Below are positions 6,425-13,396 of a DNA stretch of 41,090 bases, one piece after another. Both the position numbers and the translations under genes were made by a program. Each line of letters opens with the position of its first letter. The stretch's first letter is position 1. This stretch comes from a virus. Under the pieces are notes generated by a model, which was not told the DNA's origin, searched no databases, and saw nothing but the letters and a program-made list of their open reading frames with translations. The stretch spans positions 1 through 41,090 of IMG/VR virus record IMGVR_UViG_3300033064_003260; one strand, 5' to 3'.

Positions 6425-6684
6425 GCATCGAAGAAAACGAAGTCGGCTACCGTCGGTTCACGCTCCAGTCGCCGCTGGTCAATCCGGCATTCGACCCCGG
6501 AGCCAAGAGCGGCCTGGAGACTGTGCAAGTCTTCGAGGCTGGCACTGTGGTCGAGGTCTCGTGCCGCGAGATCGACACGGGCTACGAGACGTTCACGGCA
6601 GACCTGTACTCCCTCCGAGGCCGCTCGGCCCGGGGCGACCTGGCGAACGACCTGAGAAAACTCGATCCGGAGGCGAGCGAATGA
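6421..6684 (+). CDS. Small hypothetical protein (YSLRGR tail)
   Basis: 87 residues, starting MSIEENEVGYRRFTLQ. Start and stop both use ATGA four-base overlaps, with paralogue B upstream and the next gene downstream, so it is translationally coupled in a chain. The TADLYSLRGR segment recalls the VYTLWG strand at the N-terminus of the AAA+ ATPase, but this is only a resemblance. No family recognised. Confidence 0.6.
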   Translation: MSIEENEVGYRRFTLQSPLVNPAFDPGAKSGLETVQVFEAGTVVEVSCREIDTGYETFTADLYSLRGRSARGDLANDLRKLDPEASE

Positions 6685-6950
6685 CTCCCTACATTTACCT
6701 GAGCCAGGACGAGCACGGCAGTCCGCTGGTGGTGGTCTGCGCTCTGGAGGACAGAGAGCCTCTGGAAGTCGACTGGCCCGCCAACGAGCGGGGCCTTCGC
6801 AACGCTGGTCGCCATGTCTGGCTGGCGTTCTCCCAGGACGGCTACGCCCACTCGTCTACGCTCGACTTCCCGCGAGAGAGCGGAGTCTCGCTGGACGTTC
6901 ACGATCTGATCGTACAAGGCATCGAGGAAGCGAGGCAGCACAATGGCTGA
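6681..6950 (+). CDS. Small hypothetical protein
   Basis: 89 residues starting MTPYIYLSQDEHGSPLVVVCALE. It is acidic and beta-rich at the start, with a HDLIVQGIEEARQ helix at the end. It begins in an ATGA overlap with the preceding gene. Its AGGCGAGCGA upstream sequence is a weak ribosome site, consistent with coupling rather than independent initiation. No family recognised. Confidence 0.6.
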   Translation: MTPYIYLSQDEHGSPLVVVCALEDREPLEVDWPANERGLRNAGRHVWLAFSQDGYAHSSTLDFPRESGVSLDVHDLIVQGIEEARQHNG

Positions 6951-6963
6951 AAGGGAGACAATC

Positions 6964-7245
6964 ATGAGTAACGAATCGCATACGCACGGGCCGTGGGATT
7001 TCGCCGCTGGCGACCTGACCGTCCATGCCAACAGACTGGCCGAGGAGATTGGCGGCGACAATGTCGCCAGCAACTTCAACCTCCTCGAAGCCTCGCCCGA
7101 GTTGCTTGCCTCGCTGAAGGAACTCCTGGCGATCACGCCGGGAGGCGACGGCGACGTCATGGGCCTGTCGCTGCCTCACGCCGAGGCGCTGCGAAAGGCG
7201 AGAGAGGCGATCGGCAGAGCGGAGGGCCGACAGTGGAAAACCTGA
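6964..7245 (+). CDS. Small phage hypothetical with HGPW motif
   Basis: 93 residues from ATG 6964, chosen over 6943 because AAAGGGAGA precedes it. The opening SHTHGPWDF and the later SNFNLLEASPELLASLKELL match a widespread small phage protein pattern (HGPW...ANARLIAAAPELLEALK) of unknown function. The C-terminal LRKAREAIGRAEG is helical and basic. It overlaps the next gene by 13 bases. Confidence 0.65.
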   Translation: MSNESHTHGPWDFAAGDLTVHANRLAEEIGGDNVASNFNLLEASPELLASLKELLAITPGGDGDVMGLSLPHAEALRKAREAIGRAEGRQWKT

Positions 7246-8180
7246 CTCCCGTCGAGATCGACACGCTCCTCCTGGAGCGGCTGCGGGCGAGAACCGAGGC
7301 GAGCCGCAGGCTCCGCGAGGCGACCGAGTCGATCCTCTGGTGCTTCGCCAAGCGACGACACTTCGACAGCGGCACGACCCTGTTCCTCCACCCCGACTTC
7401 GACGGCCCGCTCAACGTGTCGTTCGAGGTCGCGTCTCGGAGCCAGATCGAGGCCGACCAACTCGTCGACCTGTACCGGCAGGGCCATCCGAGACTCGCGA
7501 CGGCTGGCCTGACGGTCGCCGCCATCGAGCAGGCGTCGGCCGACCTGACCGAGGCACTCTCGATCGTCGAGGAGATCGACCAAGAGTTCAAGTCTCGGCC
7601 CTGGTCGCGGTGCTGGCTGGTGACGTCGAGCGACGGCCACATCCACCGGTCGCCCGACTGCTCGACCTGTAACAAGGGCAGGGTGCCGACCGGCTTCGCC
7701 CTGGTGCCGTACCTGAGCGGCTCGACGATCGAGGCGGCCGTCGCCGACCTGGGGCCGGCTCTCTGCTCGGTCTGCTTCCCAGGGGCTCCCGTCGAGTCCA
7801 GGGAGCAGGCCCGCATCCCGGCCAGGGTGGCCCTGGCTCTGGCCGAGGAGGGCTGCGAGGCCTTCCAGGCGGCCCGAGACAAGGCCCGCCAGGAGGCCGC
7901 CAGGAGAGCCCAGGAGCGGTGTCCTGGGGCAGGGCAGGCCCCGGCAGGGCTTCCAGACGCCCGCTGCCCGGTCTGCGGCCGTCGGAGCCGGGTGACCCGC
8001 AAGGGGCTCCTAGAGGCCCACAAGCAGGCCCTGTGGCGGGTCAGCCGCCCAGGTGAGCCTGGGAGGCTCTACTGGGCAGGGGAGGGCCGCTGGGAGCCGT
8101 CCCGGTGGCTCTCGCTGCTCAGGGACGAGGCCAAGGCCGTGGCCAAGGAGGCTCCCGGAGCCCGCCTGGAGAGGGCCTGA
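7233..8180 (+). CDS. Cysteine/histidine-cluster phage protein
   Basis: 315 residues from GTG 7233 (GGAGGG 7 bases upstream). The centre reads SSDGHIHRSPDCSTCNKGR and, about 40 residues on, ALCSVCFPGAPVE, a pattern I recognise from conserved phage proteins of unknown function, probably a zinc site. A second CPVCGRRSR pair lies near residue 246. The last 70 residues carry LYWAGEGRWEPSRWL and a Lys/Arg-rich tail. The final part of the gene has unusually few codon types (many CAGG, GGCC), giving a visibly different composition from its first half. Its stop is immediately followed by promoter block 2. Confidence 0.65.
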   Translation: MENLTPVEIDTLLLERLRARTEASRRLREATESILWCFAKRRHFDSGTTLFLHPDFDGPLNVSFEVASRSQIEADQLVDLYRQGHPRLATAGLTVAAIEQASADLTEALSIVEEIDQEFKSRPWSRCWLVTSSDGHIHRSPDCSTCNKGRVPTGFALVPYLSGSTIEAAVADLGPALCSVCFPGAPVESREQARIPARVALALAEEGCEAFQAARDKARQEAARRAQERCPGAGQAPAGLPDARCPVCGRRSRVTRKGLLEAHKQALWRVSRPGEPGRLYWAGEGRWEPSRWLSLLRDEAKAVAKEAPGARLERA

Positions 8181-8317
8181 TTTCTCATTTTCCCAGGTGT
8201 CCAGTCAGGCCCGGAAAAACGGCCCTGGGCCGGAAAATCCTGTTTTCTCGGATTTTTGGGGGTTCCGCTTGACCGAGTTGACGACCCCCTTGCCTTTTCA
8301 CCGACGTCGGTTATTCT
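8181..8317 (+). promoter_or_regulatory. Conserved promoter block, copy 2
   Basis: Starts directly after the TGA of the previous gene with TTTCTCA and AGGTGTCCAGTCAGG, then a CCGGAAAA repeat, then TTGCCT (8290-8295), palindrome CCGACGTCGG (8301-8310; 12 bases ACCGACGTCGGT including flanks) and TATTCT (8312-8317) with 16-base spacing. This copy is about 40-50 bases longer than copies 3 and 4 between the two halves, with extra TTGACC/TTGACG hexamers. Drives the small genes from 8370. Confidence 0.75.
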
Positions 8318-8369
8318 TGTGGTGTGGCCGGGAGAGACCCGGCCAGCCAGCCACGAAGGAAGCCAAGCC

Positions 8370-8663
8370 ATGAAACTCAACCAGTCAGAGCAGGCCGTCC
8401 TGAGCCTCATCGCCCGAGACCGCTACTTCACGACTGACCCCGGCCAGCGGCAGCGGCTCAACAACGCCGCCTACTCCCTGGTCAAGAAGGGTGTCTGCGA
8501 AGTGACCCACCGTCGCACCGTCTGGGAAGAGCATCGCCGCTCCGTCGGTGGCGGGTACATCGAGACTAGCCGAGTTCCATACGGCACGATCCGCATCGCC
8601 CCCGTCGCTCAGTACAGCAAGGCTGTCGGCCAACTCGGCCTCCTCCTGCACGGCAACCGCTAG
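8370..8663 (+). CDS. Small hypothetical protein, possible winged helix
   Basis: 97 residues. The N-terminal half (MKLNQSEQAVLSLIARDRYF... LNNAAYSLVKKGVCEVTHRR) has the spacing of a small winged-helix or helix-turn-helix unit with a SLVKKG recognition-like segment, but no clear family match. ATG 8370 follows ACGAAGGA. It is the first gene of a set (8370, 8692, 8998, 9331) of very similar length, each separated by short gaps that carry AACCACCACCCC-like or GGACAC motifs. Confidence 0.55.
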   Translation: MKLNQSEQAVLSLIARDRYFTTDPGQRQRLNNAAYSLVKKGVCEVTHRRTVWEEHRRSVGGGYIETSRVPYGTIRIAPVAQYSKAVGQLGLLLHGNR

Positions 8664-8691
8664 AACCACCACCCCGAAAGGAACCCGACCC

Positions 8692-8943
8692 ATGACCACG
8701 ATCGAGACCATCAGTGCCTTGGACGTCCAGGACGGCGACGTCATCGTCAAGTACGGCTACCGCTGCCGGGCGAGCCAGTGCCGGTTCAGTGCCGGCCCCG
8801 ACGGCGTCGTGGTCAAGTCGTTCGTGCTGACCAGCGAGCCCGACGCCCGCTTCCCCGATCCGCTGCCGAACGGCTTCGACGGCGGCGAGTACGGCGGGAG
8901 CAGGCAGGCCGTCGAGTTCCGTGACATCGCCGCCCAGTCTTGA
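8692..8943 (+). CDS. Small hypothetical protein
   Basis: 83 residues, starting MTTIETISALDVQDGDVIVKYGYR. Acidic (many Asp), with two cysteines (YRCRASQCRF) and a Gly/Asp-rich end. The DVQDGDVIV segment resembles small beta-barrel starts, but no family is recognised. ATG 8692 follows GAAAGGA. Ends directly at the repeated GGACAC motif. Confidence 0.55.
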   Translation: MTTIETISALDVQDGDVIVKYGYRCRASQCRFSAGPDGVVVKSFVLTSEPDARFPDPLPNGFDGGEYGGSRQAVEFRDIAAQS

Positions 8944-8944
8944 A

Positions 8945-8961
8945 GTCCGGACACGCCAACC
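8945..8961 (+). promoter_or_regulatory. Intercistronic GGACACG motif
   Basis: GTCCGGACACGCCAACC, one base from the family consensus, begins 2 bases after the upstream stop and sits before the gene at 8998. Confidence 0.5.
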
Positions 8962-8997
8962 AGTAGAACCACCACCCCGCAGCCAGGAGCCCAAGCC

Positions 8998-9291
8998 ATG
9001 CTCAAGAAGATCACCATCAGCCCCGAGTCGTCGAACTACGGCGACAACGACAAGAACGTCGCGTACCTGTATCGCGGCTACTACGTCTGGCAGGCCGGAG
9101 AGAGCGGCCTCTTCGACGCCTGGAACTTCGCCCTCGCCGTCCTCTGGACTCCCGACGCCTCCCAGGGAGGGACCTTCGAGCCCTACTGGGAAGACGACGG
9201 ATGTTCGGAGAGCGGCCCGACTCGCCGGTACTGCCTCGCGATCATCGACCGCTACTGGCAGGAGAGCGAGCAGGGCCTTGCCAAGTCTTGA
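8998..9291 (+). CDS. Small hypothetical protein rich in aromatics
   Basis: 97 residues. Contains many Tyr and Trp (VAYLYRGYYVWQAGESGLFDAWNF, PYWEDDG, IIDRYWQE), suggesting a soluble beta fold. ATG 8998 follows CCAGGAGCCC. No family recognised. Its end, LAKS followed by TGA, runs into another GTCTGGACACG motif. Confidence 0.55.
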   Translation: MLKKITISPESSNYGDNDKNVAYLYRGYYVWQAGESGLFDAWNFALAVLWTPDASQGGTFEPYWEDDGCSESGPTRRYCLAIIDRYWQESEQGLAKS

Positions 9292-9292
9292 A

Positions 9293-9309
9293 GTCTGGAC
9301 ACGACCCAT
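9293..9309 (+). promoter_or_regulatory. Intercistronic GTCTGGACACG motif
   Basis: GTCTGGACACGACCCAT follows the upstream TGA by one base, in the same TTGAAGTCTGGACACG context as the copy at 8945. Confidence 0.5.
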
Positions 9310-9330
9310 CACCCGAAAGGAACCCGACCG

Positions 9331-9624
9331 ATGAGACGACTCAAGGCAGCAACCAAACGACGGACCGTTCAGGTGTGGCATGAGCCCGAGAACGGCTACT
9401 GGGCAGACCTCAAGCCGGGACTCCGCTGCACTCTGGCCGACACCCACACTTGCCACGAAGACACACTGGCTCAGTTGGAGACGGCGGTCGCCTTGGCTCA
9501 ACCGTGCCAGTGCGAAGAGTGCGTCGCCCAGGCGGAGGGCCGAGAAGTCCCCGAATGGCAGCCCGGTTTCTCACAGACCAAAGTGTCCAACAGGCGTTTT
9601 GACCCGGAAAAGCAGGGCATTTGA
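9331..9624 (+). CDS. Small hypothetical protein with CxC/C cluster
   Basis: 97 residues. Starts with a basic stretch (MRRLKAATKRRTVQ) and holds HTCHED and CQCEECVAQAEG, a possible metal site. The last about 20 residues are encoded by promoter block 3, and the TGA stop is part of its -35 TTGACT, so the tail may be an accident of the block rather than selected protein. ATG 9331 follows GAAAGGAACCC. Confidence 0.55.
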   Translation: MRRLKAATKRRTVQVWHEPENGYWADLKPGLRCTLADTHTCHEDTLAQLETAVALAQPCQCEECVAQAEGREVPEWQPGFSQTKVSNRRFDPEKQGI

Positions 9625-9648
9625 CTTTCAACCGACGTCGGTTATTAT
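9566..9648 (+). promoter_or_regulatory. Conserved promoter block, copy 3
   Basis: GTTTCTCA (9566-9573), AAAGTGTCCAACAGG, CCCGGAAAA, then TTGACT (9621-9626), palindrome CCGACGTCGG (9632-9641; here 14 bases AACCGACGTCGGTT) and TATTAT (9643-9648), 16-base spacing. Unlike the other copies its upstream half overlaps coding sequence. Drives 9688 onward. The best -10 of the set. Confidence 0.78.
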
Positions 9649-9687
9649 CTCTGTGTGCCCGAGACACCAGCCCCGAGGAGCCCAGCC

Positions 9688-10068
9688 ATGACCAGCACGA
9701 TCACCTTCAAGAAGAGCGGCAAGTGGGATTCGTTCAGCGGCCCGTCCTATGACATCAAGGACGAGACCGCCCGGCGGTTCGGCTCGATCATCGGCGGCTA
9801 CTGCCAGACGGGCGGCGGATGTCGCTCGCAGGGCCGCAAGACTCGCGACTACACGGTGTTCGTCAACGGATGCCATGTCGGCCACGTTTTCACCCTGGAG
9901 CGAGCCAAGGAGATCGCTCGTCGTGCCGTCGCCTCGATTGGCTACAAGACTTCGCGGCGAGCCGACGGCGACATCGAAGTGTTCGACACCGCTGGAGTCC
10001 TGGTGTACGAGTGCGACTCGTACTACTCCGTCGAGGCAAAGTTCCCGTCCGCCAACAAGCCAGTCTGA
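9688..10068 (+). CDS. Small hypothetical protein
   Basis: 126 residues from ATG 9688 (GAGGAGCCC upstream; a GTG at 9655 would leave no leader). Starts MTSTITFKKSGKWDSF, has a Gly/Cys patch (GGYCQTGGGCRSQG) and a helix LERAKEIARRAVASIGYK followed by beta strands IEVFDTAGVLVYE. The overall plan (strand, helix, strand) suggests a small alpha/beta domain. No family recognised. Confidence 0.55.
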   Translation: MTSTITFKKSGKWDSFSGPSYDIKDETARRFGSIIGGYCQTGGGCRSQGRKTRDYTVFVNGCHVGHVFTLERAKEIARRAVASIGYKTSRRADGDIEVFDTAGVLVYECDSYYSVEAKFPSANKPV

Positions 10069-10070
10069 AA

Positions 10071-10087
10071 CTCTGGACACGCCAACC
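10071..10087 (+). promoter_or_regulatory. Intercistronic CTCTGGACACG motif
   Basis: CTCTGGACACGCCAACC begins 2 bases after the upstream stop, 25 bases before ATG 10112. Confidence 0.5.
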
Positions 10088-10111
10088 CCTAGCCCCGAGG
10101 AGCCCATCACC

Positions 10112-10606
10112 ATGAACGACATCAACATCACCTTCGAGAATCAGTACACGGCCGTCGATCACGGCGGTTTCGGCGAGTCGTACTCGGTCCACTGCGACCA
10201 GTTGCCGACCAAGCATGAATGTCGGATCGTCGAGCAGCCCCGCCTGGAGTCTCCGGCCGTCTGGTACCTTCACACGGCGACCCGATCCCCCAACTCGCGA
10301 CGTCGCGGTCTGACTCGCAAGCATCGCGTGTTCGAGTCTCTCGACGCTGCCAAGGCCGCGGCCGTCGCCTACGTCAAGGCGAGGGTGGCCGACTACTCCG
10401 TCGCTCTAGTCAAGGCGAGGGTGGCCGACTACTCCGTCGCTCTAGTCAACGGCAGCGACGGCTCGTTCGAGGTCATCGAGCAGTTCACGGCGGCGAGCGA
10501 CGCAGAGGCGAACGCCTACGCCGAGCAACACCATCCGGAGGACGAGTGGTTCGTCCTCGATGCCCAGGGGAAGAACATCAACGCCAACATAGGGGATCAG
10601 TCATGA
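10112..10606 (+). CDS. Hypothetical protein with internal duplication
   Basis: 164 residues starting MNDINITFENQYTAV. The middle carries a perfect in-frame tandem duplication of 36 bases, giving VKARVADYSVAL twice (about residues 88-111). The absence of any base difference shows the duplication is recent. Around it lie AAKAAAVAY and SDAEANAYAEQHH helices. ATG 10112 follows CGAGGAGCCC; the stop overlaps the next ATG. No family recognised. Confidence 0.55.
   Translation: MNDINITFENQYTAVDHGGFGESYSVHCDQLPTKHECRIVEQPRLESPAVWYLHTATRSPNSRRRGLTRKHRVFESLDAAKAAAVAYVKARVADYSVALVKARVADYSVALVNGSDGSFEVIEQFTAASDAEANAYAEQHHPEDEWFVLDAQGKNINANIGDQS
10373..10444 (+). repeat. Perfect 36-base tandem duplication
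   Basis: Unit 10373-10408 is repeated exactly at 10409-10444, both beginning GTCAAGGCGAGGGTGG, and GTCAA follows again after the second copy. It adds 12 residues in frame to the protein at 10112. Read errors from assembly of a repeat cannot be excluded. Confidence 0.9.
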
Positions 10607-11103
10607 CCACTATTCAGCAAGCAAGTCTGGACACGAACACCGGCAAGGGCCTGCTCCGCAAGATTGTGCGGCACAGGTCGACCTCGAACGACGAGTGGAC
10701 GCTCCACGCGAGCGAGGCCGAGGGCTGGAAGGTCGCGTTCGCTCGCAAGACTCGCGGCGAACTCGGCGATCCCGACACGGAGGTTGTCGTCGAGACGGAC
10801 TCCGTCGTCCGTCAGCGGGGCAAAACGGGGCTCGTCCGTTCGTTTCACGACTCCGAGGAGGTCACGGTGCCGCAGACTCGGTGGATCAGCCTGTGGGCCT
10901 GCGATACGGCGACCGTCGCCAAGTTCCTGCTCGACGGCTGGTCGCTCGAAGTCACGCACAGCGCGGGCTCTACGAACAGCAGCCGGGACGGAATCGCGTT
11001 CTCGTACCTGTCCTTAGTGAAGGGATGCCAGGGAGTCGAGATCGGAGGCCAGACCACCTACGTCCGTGGCCAGCAAGTCTGTTCAGGAGCCTGCCGCACA
11101 TGA
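10603..11103 (+). CDS. Hypothetical protein
   Basis: 166 residues, starting MTTIQQASLDTNTGKGLL in an ATGA overlap with the previous gene. The codons for ASLDTNTG contain AGTCTGGACACGAACACC, a perfect copy of the motif that elsewhere lies between genes, so either the motif is tolerated in coding sequence here or translation really begins later. The protein has a TRWISLWACDTATVAKFLLDGW segment and a cysteine-bearing tail (VCSGACRT). No family recognised. Confidence 0.55.
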   Translation: MTTIQQASLDTNTGKGLLRKIVRHRSTSNDEWTLHASEAEGWKVAFARKTRGELGDPDTEVVVETDSVVRQRGKTGLVRSFHDSEEVTVPQTRWISLWACDTATVAKFLLDGWSLEVTHSAGSTNSSRDGIAFSYLSLVKGCQGVEIGGQTTYVRGQQVCSGACRT

Positions 11104-11276
11104 GCAAGTCCTATTGTTGGTTCGTCGCGGTTCGCTCGCAGAGCGGCGCCGTGTGTGAAGTGTTCGAGTTCGATCGGAGGCGGGCTGCGGAGAAGTTCGC
11201 CGCAGCCGCGAGAAAGAAGTGGGGATTCGAGACGGCTATCTCAAGAAAGGAGAAGCAGCCATGTCCGCAAAAGTGA
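11100..11276 (+). CDS. Very small hypothetical protein
   Basis: 58 residues: MSKSYCWFVAVRSQSG..., then a basic helix RRRAAEKFAAAARKKWG. It starts at ATG 11100 within the stop of the preceding gene (CAGGAGC upstream) and overlaps the next gene by 16 bases. The pattern strand-helix is that of many small phage proteins. No family recognised. Confidence 0.5.
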   Translation: MSKSYCWFVAVRSQSGAVCEVFEFDRRRAAEKFAAAARKKWGFETAISRKEKQPCPQK

Positions 11277-11446
11277 AGGTCGAGTTGGAGTTTCTGCCCA
11301 GCACCGGCAAGTACCGAGTAAAGAGTTGCGTCAACTCGCTCGATCCGAAGCCGGGCCAGATCGTCACGGCCAAGGAGGCCGAGGAGTTGATCGTTCGTTG
11401 CGGCCGGCACGGGGGCAGCGTGACCATTCGAGAGGCGAAGCGGTGA
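11261..11446 (+). CDS. Very small hypothetical protein
   Basis: 61 residues from ATG 11261, selected over the ATG at 11219 because AAAGGAGAA lies directly upstream. The sequence MSAKVKVELEFLPSTGKYRV is a beta hairpin-like start, then a KEAEELIVRCGRHGG helix and a VTIRE strand. No family recognised. Confidence 0.5.
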   Translation: MSAKVKVELEFLPSTGKYRVKSCVNSLDPKPGQIVTAKEAEELIVRCGRHGGSVTIREAKR

Positions 11447-11486
11447 TCGCCGGAGGGGACAAGCGGCCGGTACGGATGCGGGCCGC

Positions 11487-11537
11487 TTGACTCTCTCCGA
11501 CGTCGTGCATAAGGTGTGATGTCTGGACACAGAAACC
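11487..11537 (+). promoter_or_regulatory. Palindrome promoter (degenerate) plus GTCTGGACAC motif
   Basis: TTGACT (11487-11492), CCGACGTCGT (11497-11506, one mismatch in the palindrome) and CATAAG (11508-11513). Eight bases later comes GTCTGGACACAGAAACC (11521-11537). This is the one place where the short palindrome promoter and the intercistronic motif sit together, with the motif just downstream of the expected transcription start. Confidence 0.6.
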
Positions 11538-11559
11538 CACAAAGAAAGGACAGTCAGCA

Positions 11560-12063
11560 ATGAACTGGGCAATCGCAGACGCATGGAAGGCACTCAACAT
11601 GGGCCGAGACGTCGATCCGCCAAAGGCGGAGGACGTCGAGAGCGAACACATTACGGAGTTCGACAGGCTCATTGGGTCGGCTGTCGAAGTCGAAGACGAA
11701 GAGAGTCTGAAGAAGATTCACGCGGCGGTCGCATACGGGTTTCCTCGGTTCACAACGCACAGACTGCCGTTAGCCGAGTCTGGCAAGAGTTCGCTGCGAC
11801 ACGCGGCAGATGTGGCGATCGAGTGCGTGACAGAGCATAGCCGCGAGGATGGCATCACGAAGCGAGAGCGTCGCCCGGCAGTGAAGGCCCTGAAGACCCT
11901 GGATTTCTCTGGCCTCTGCGCTTTCGACTGGTTTCTGATTTGGGACTCGCTGGGTTGCAGCGGAAGGATCAAAGATCAGGAGACGATGGACTTCTACAAG
12001 TTCGCAGGCGAGTTCAAGCACTATCTCCGCATCGCAGAAGAAGAAAGGGCGGTCGCAAAATGA
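11560..12063 (+). CDS. Hypothetical protein
   Basis: 167 residues, beginning MNWAIADAWKALNMGRD. It is acidic early (ESEHITEFDRLIGSAVEVEDEESLKK) and mostly helical; a central FPRFTTHRLPLAESG segment and the end EFKHYLRIAEEERAVAK are noticeable. First gene behind the promoter at 11487; GAAAGGACAG gives its ribosome site. No family recognised. Confidence 0.6.
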   Translation: MNWAIADAWKALNMGRDVDPPKAEDVESEHITEFDRLIGSAVEVEDEESLKKIHAAVAYGFPRFTTHRLPLAESGKSSLRHAADVAIECVTEHSREDGITKRERRPAVKALKTLDFSGLCAFDWFLIWDSLGCSGRIKDQETMDFYKFAGEFKHYLRIAEEERAVAK

Positions 12064-12308
12064 GCAAGTTAAAGCAAGAAGAAACCGTCACCCGAGACGG
12101 CGCCGTCTGGCGGCGGGTGTTTGACTCCGTCACCGGCGAGATCGTGGCCGAGGTCAACCTCGACGCGGCCTGGGGCGAGGAGACCTATGCACTGATCGAG
12201 ACGGCTCCGACCTTGGTCGAGGCCCTGGAGGCGATCGTCGAGGATCAAGCAGCGGCATTGGATCGGGCTCACACGGCGTTGTCGCTGCTCCGAGGGAGGA
12301 TCGGCTGA
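12060..12308 (+). CDS. Small hypothetical protein
   Basis: 82 residues starting MSKLKQEETVTRDGAVWRRVFDSVTGEIV. The second half (TYALIETAPTLVEALEAIVEDQAAALDRAHTALSLLRG) is a long amphipathic helix, probably a coiled coil. The APxLVEALEAIV pattern is shared loosely with the HGPW protein at 6964. It starts in an ATGA overlap and shares its final A with the next ATG. Confidence 0.55.
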   Translation: MSKLKQEETVTRDGAVWRRVFDSVTGEIVAEVNLDAAWGEETYALIETAPTLVEALEAIVEDQAAALDRAHTALSLLRGRIG

Positions 12309-12586
12309 TGAACACCACTACCCTCGAACTCGGTCAGATCGTCGCCACCGCTGGCGTGGACGCATGGTTCACGCCGGAGCGGCGAGTGGCCGTCACTCAG
12401 TGCATCCTCCGTCACCGGAGCGGCGACTGGGGTAATGTCTGCGAAGAAGACGCGGCCCTCAACGACGCCGCCGTCGAGCAGGAGTGTCGCGTCCTGTCGG
12501 CCTACACAGTCGACGACACGCGGCTCTGGATTATCACCGAATGGGATCGCAGCGTGACTACTGTGCTGTTTCCCGAGGAGTATTGA
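12308..12586 (+). CDS. Plasmid-related conserved protein
   Basis: 92 residues. The pattern LGQIVATAGVDAWF, CILRHRSGDWGNVCEED, LNDAAVEQECRVLSAY and LWIITEWDRSVTTVLFPEEY matches a small conserved protein found on many plasmids and integrative elements (often annotated plasmid-related protein), function unknown. Its presence hints at exchange between phage and plasmid or ICE gene pools. ATG 12308 overlaps the previous stop by one base. Confidence 0.72.
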   Translation: MNTTTLELGQIVATAGVDAWFTPERRVAVTQCILRHRSGDWGNVCEEDAALNDAAVEQECRVLSAYTVDDTRLWIITEWDRSVTTVLFPEEY

Positions 12587-12587
12587 G

Positions 12588-12716
12588 ATGGCAAGTCTAA
12601 GACTTCTGGCGGCAAGGCTTCTGTACGCAATTGCGGCCTGCATCGCGATCCCCGCAATGGCGATCGCGTTCGCAGCCGAAAAACTGAGCGACTTCTCCGA
12701 GGAGATCAGACGATGA
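12588..12716 (+). CDS. 42-residue single-helix membrane peptide
   Basis: Reads MASLRLLAARLLYAIAACIA followed by IPAMAIAFAAEKLSDFSEEI and two Arg. ATG 12588 follows GAGGAG by 8 bases and the TGA overlaps the ATG of the next gene, so spacing fits a real coupled gene although it is very short. Residues about 4-30 are hydrophobic with basic residues ahead of them, giving one membrane helix (N inside) and an acidic tail. Could be a small toxin-like or superinfection peptide; no evidence for either. Confidence 0.55.
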   Translation: MASLRLLAARLLYAIAACIAIPAMAIAFAAEKLSDFSEEIRR

Positions 12717-13396
12717 GAACCCTTTACCACGGCACCAGCGGCCGGCACCTGGACTCGATCCTCCGCGACGGCCTCAAGCCTCGCAGCCGGAAGCGAGGCA
12801 ACTGGCAGTCCTACCCGTCGATTCCTGGCCACGTTTACCTGACCGAGGCCTACGCGGGCTACTTCGCCACGGTCGCGGCCAAGAAGGGCGAGCGGGCTCT
12901 GATCGTCGAGGTTTGCCTGGAGGACGACTCCCGGCTCTATCCCGACGAGGACTTTATCGCCCAGGCCCTAGCGGCGAAAGAGAAGCGAACGATCGACGAC
13001 TTCCACGACCATGCCGTGAAGTGCATCGCCTACTACCGAGACTACGTCCAGGCAAGTCTCGACGGGCTGGGCAATGCCAGCCACCGCGGCGTGGTCCCGC
13101 CGTCGGCGATCTCGCGGTACGTCCTCGTCGACACGAAGAAGCAGAGCGACGTCATCATGCTCTCGCTCGATCCGACGATCTCGCTGATGAACTACCAGTT
13201 CTGCGGCGAGAAGTACCGCACGATCAACTCTTGGATGTTCGGAGACCGCAGCGACTTCTCGCTCGGTTTCGCGGGCCAGGACAACGAAGCGTATCTGGCG
13301 ATGATGCCGGCCGAGTATCGCGACCACGCCGAGAGGCTGTTTGCGAATCGGGAGGGGATCGATGTTTTCAACTTCAACAGAAAGGCGGCTGCGTGA
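12713..13396 (+). CDS. ADP-ribosyltransferase-fold-like protein
   Basis: 227 residues. The start MRTLYHGTSGRHLDSILRDGLKPRS and the segment GHVYLTEAYAGYFATVAA then ALIVEVCLE follow the layout of the ADP-ribosyltransferase/Tpt1 fold: an H-G-T for NAD (residues 6-8), a strand with Y-L-T (42-44), and a later acidic strand. Tpt1, DarT and several phage toxins or host modifiers share this plan, so it could modify RNA, DNA or protein; which one cannot be told. The C-terminal 100 residues contain DVIMLSLDPTISLMNYQF and are less conserved. Coupled to neighbours by ATGA and TGATG overlaps. Confidence 0.6.
   Translation: MRTLYHGTSGRHLDSILRDGLKPRSRKRGNWQSYPSIPGHVYLTEAYAGYFATVAAKKGERALIVEVCLEDDSRLYPDEDFIAQALAAKEKRTIDDFHDHAVKCIAYYRDYVQASLDGLGNASHRGVVPPSAISRYVLVDTKKQSDVIMLSLDPTISLMNYQFCGEKYRTINSWMFGDRSDFSLGFAGQDNEAYLAMMPAEYRDHAERLFANREGIDVFNFNRKAAA

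Noticed and set aside
5731-6684. 317-residue frame overlapping paralogue B
   Set aside because: Only its last 87 residues (from ATG 6421) are a real gene; the upstream part is an off-frame shadow rich in Arg.
8566-9501. 311-residue leftward frame over the small genes
   Set aside because: It covers four + strand genes with good ribosome sites and shows Gly/Val/Arg-rich shadow composition.
10373-10444. CRISPR-like tandem repeat
   Set aside because: Two adjacent 36-base units with no spacers inside a coding frame. A simple tandem duplication.
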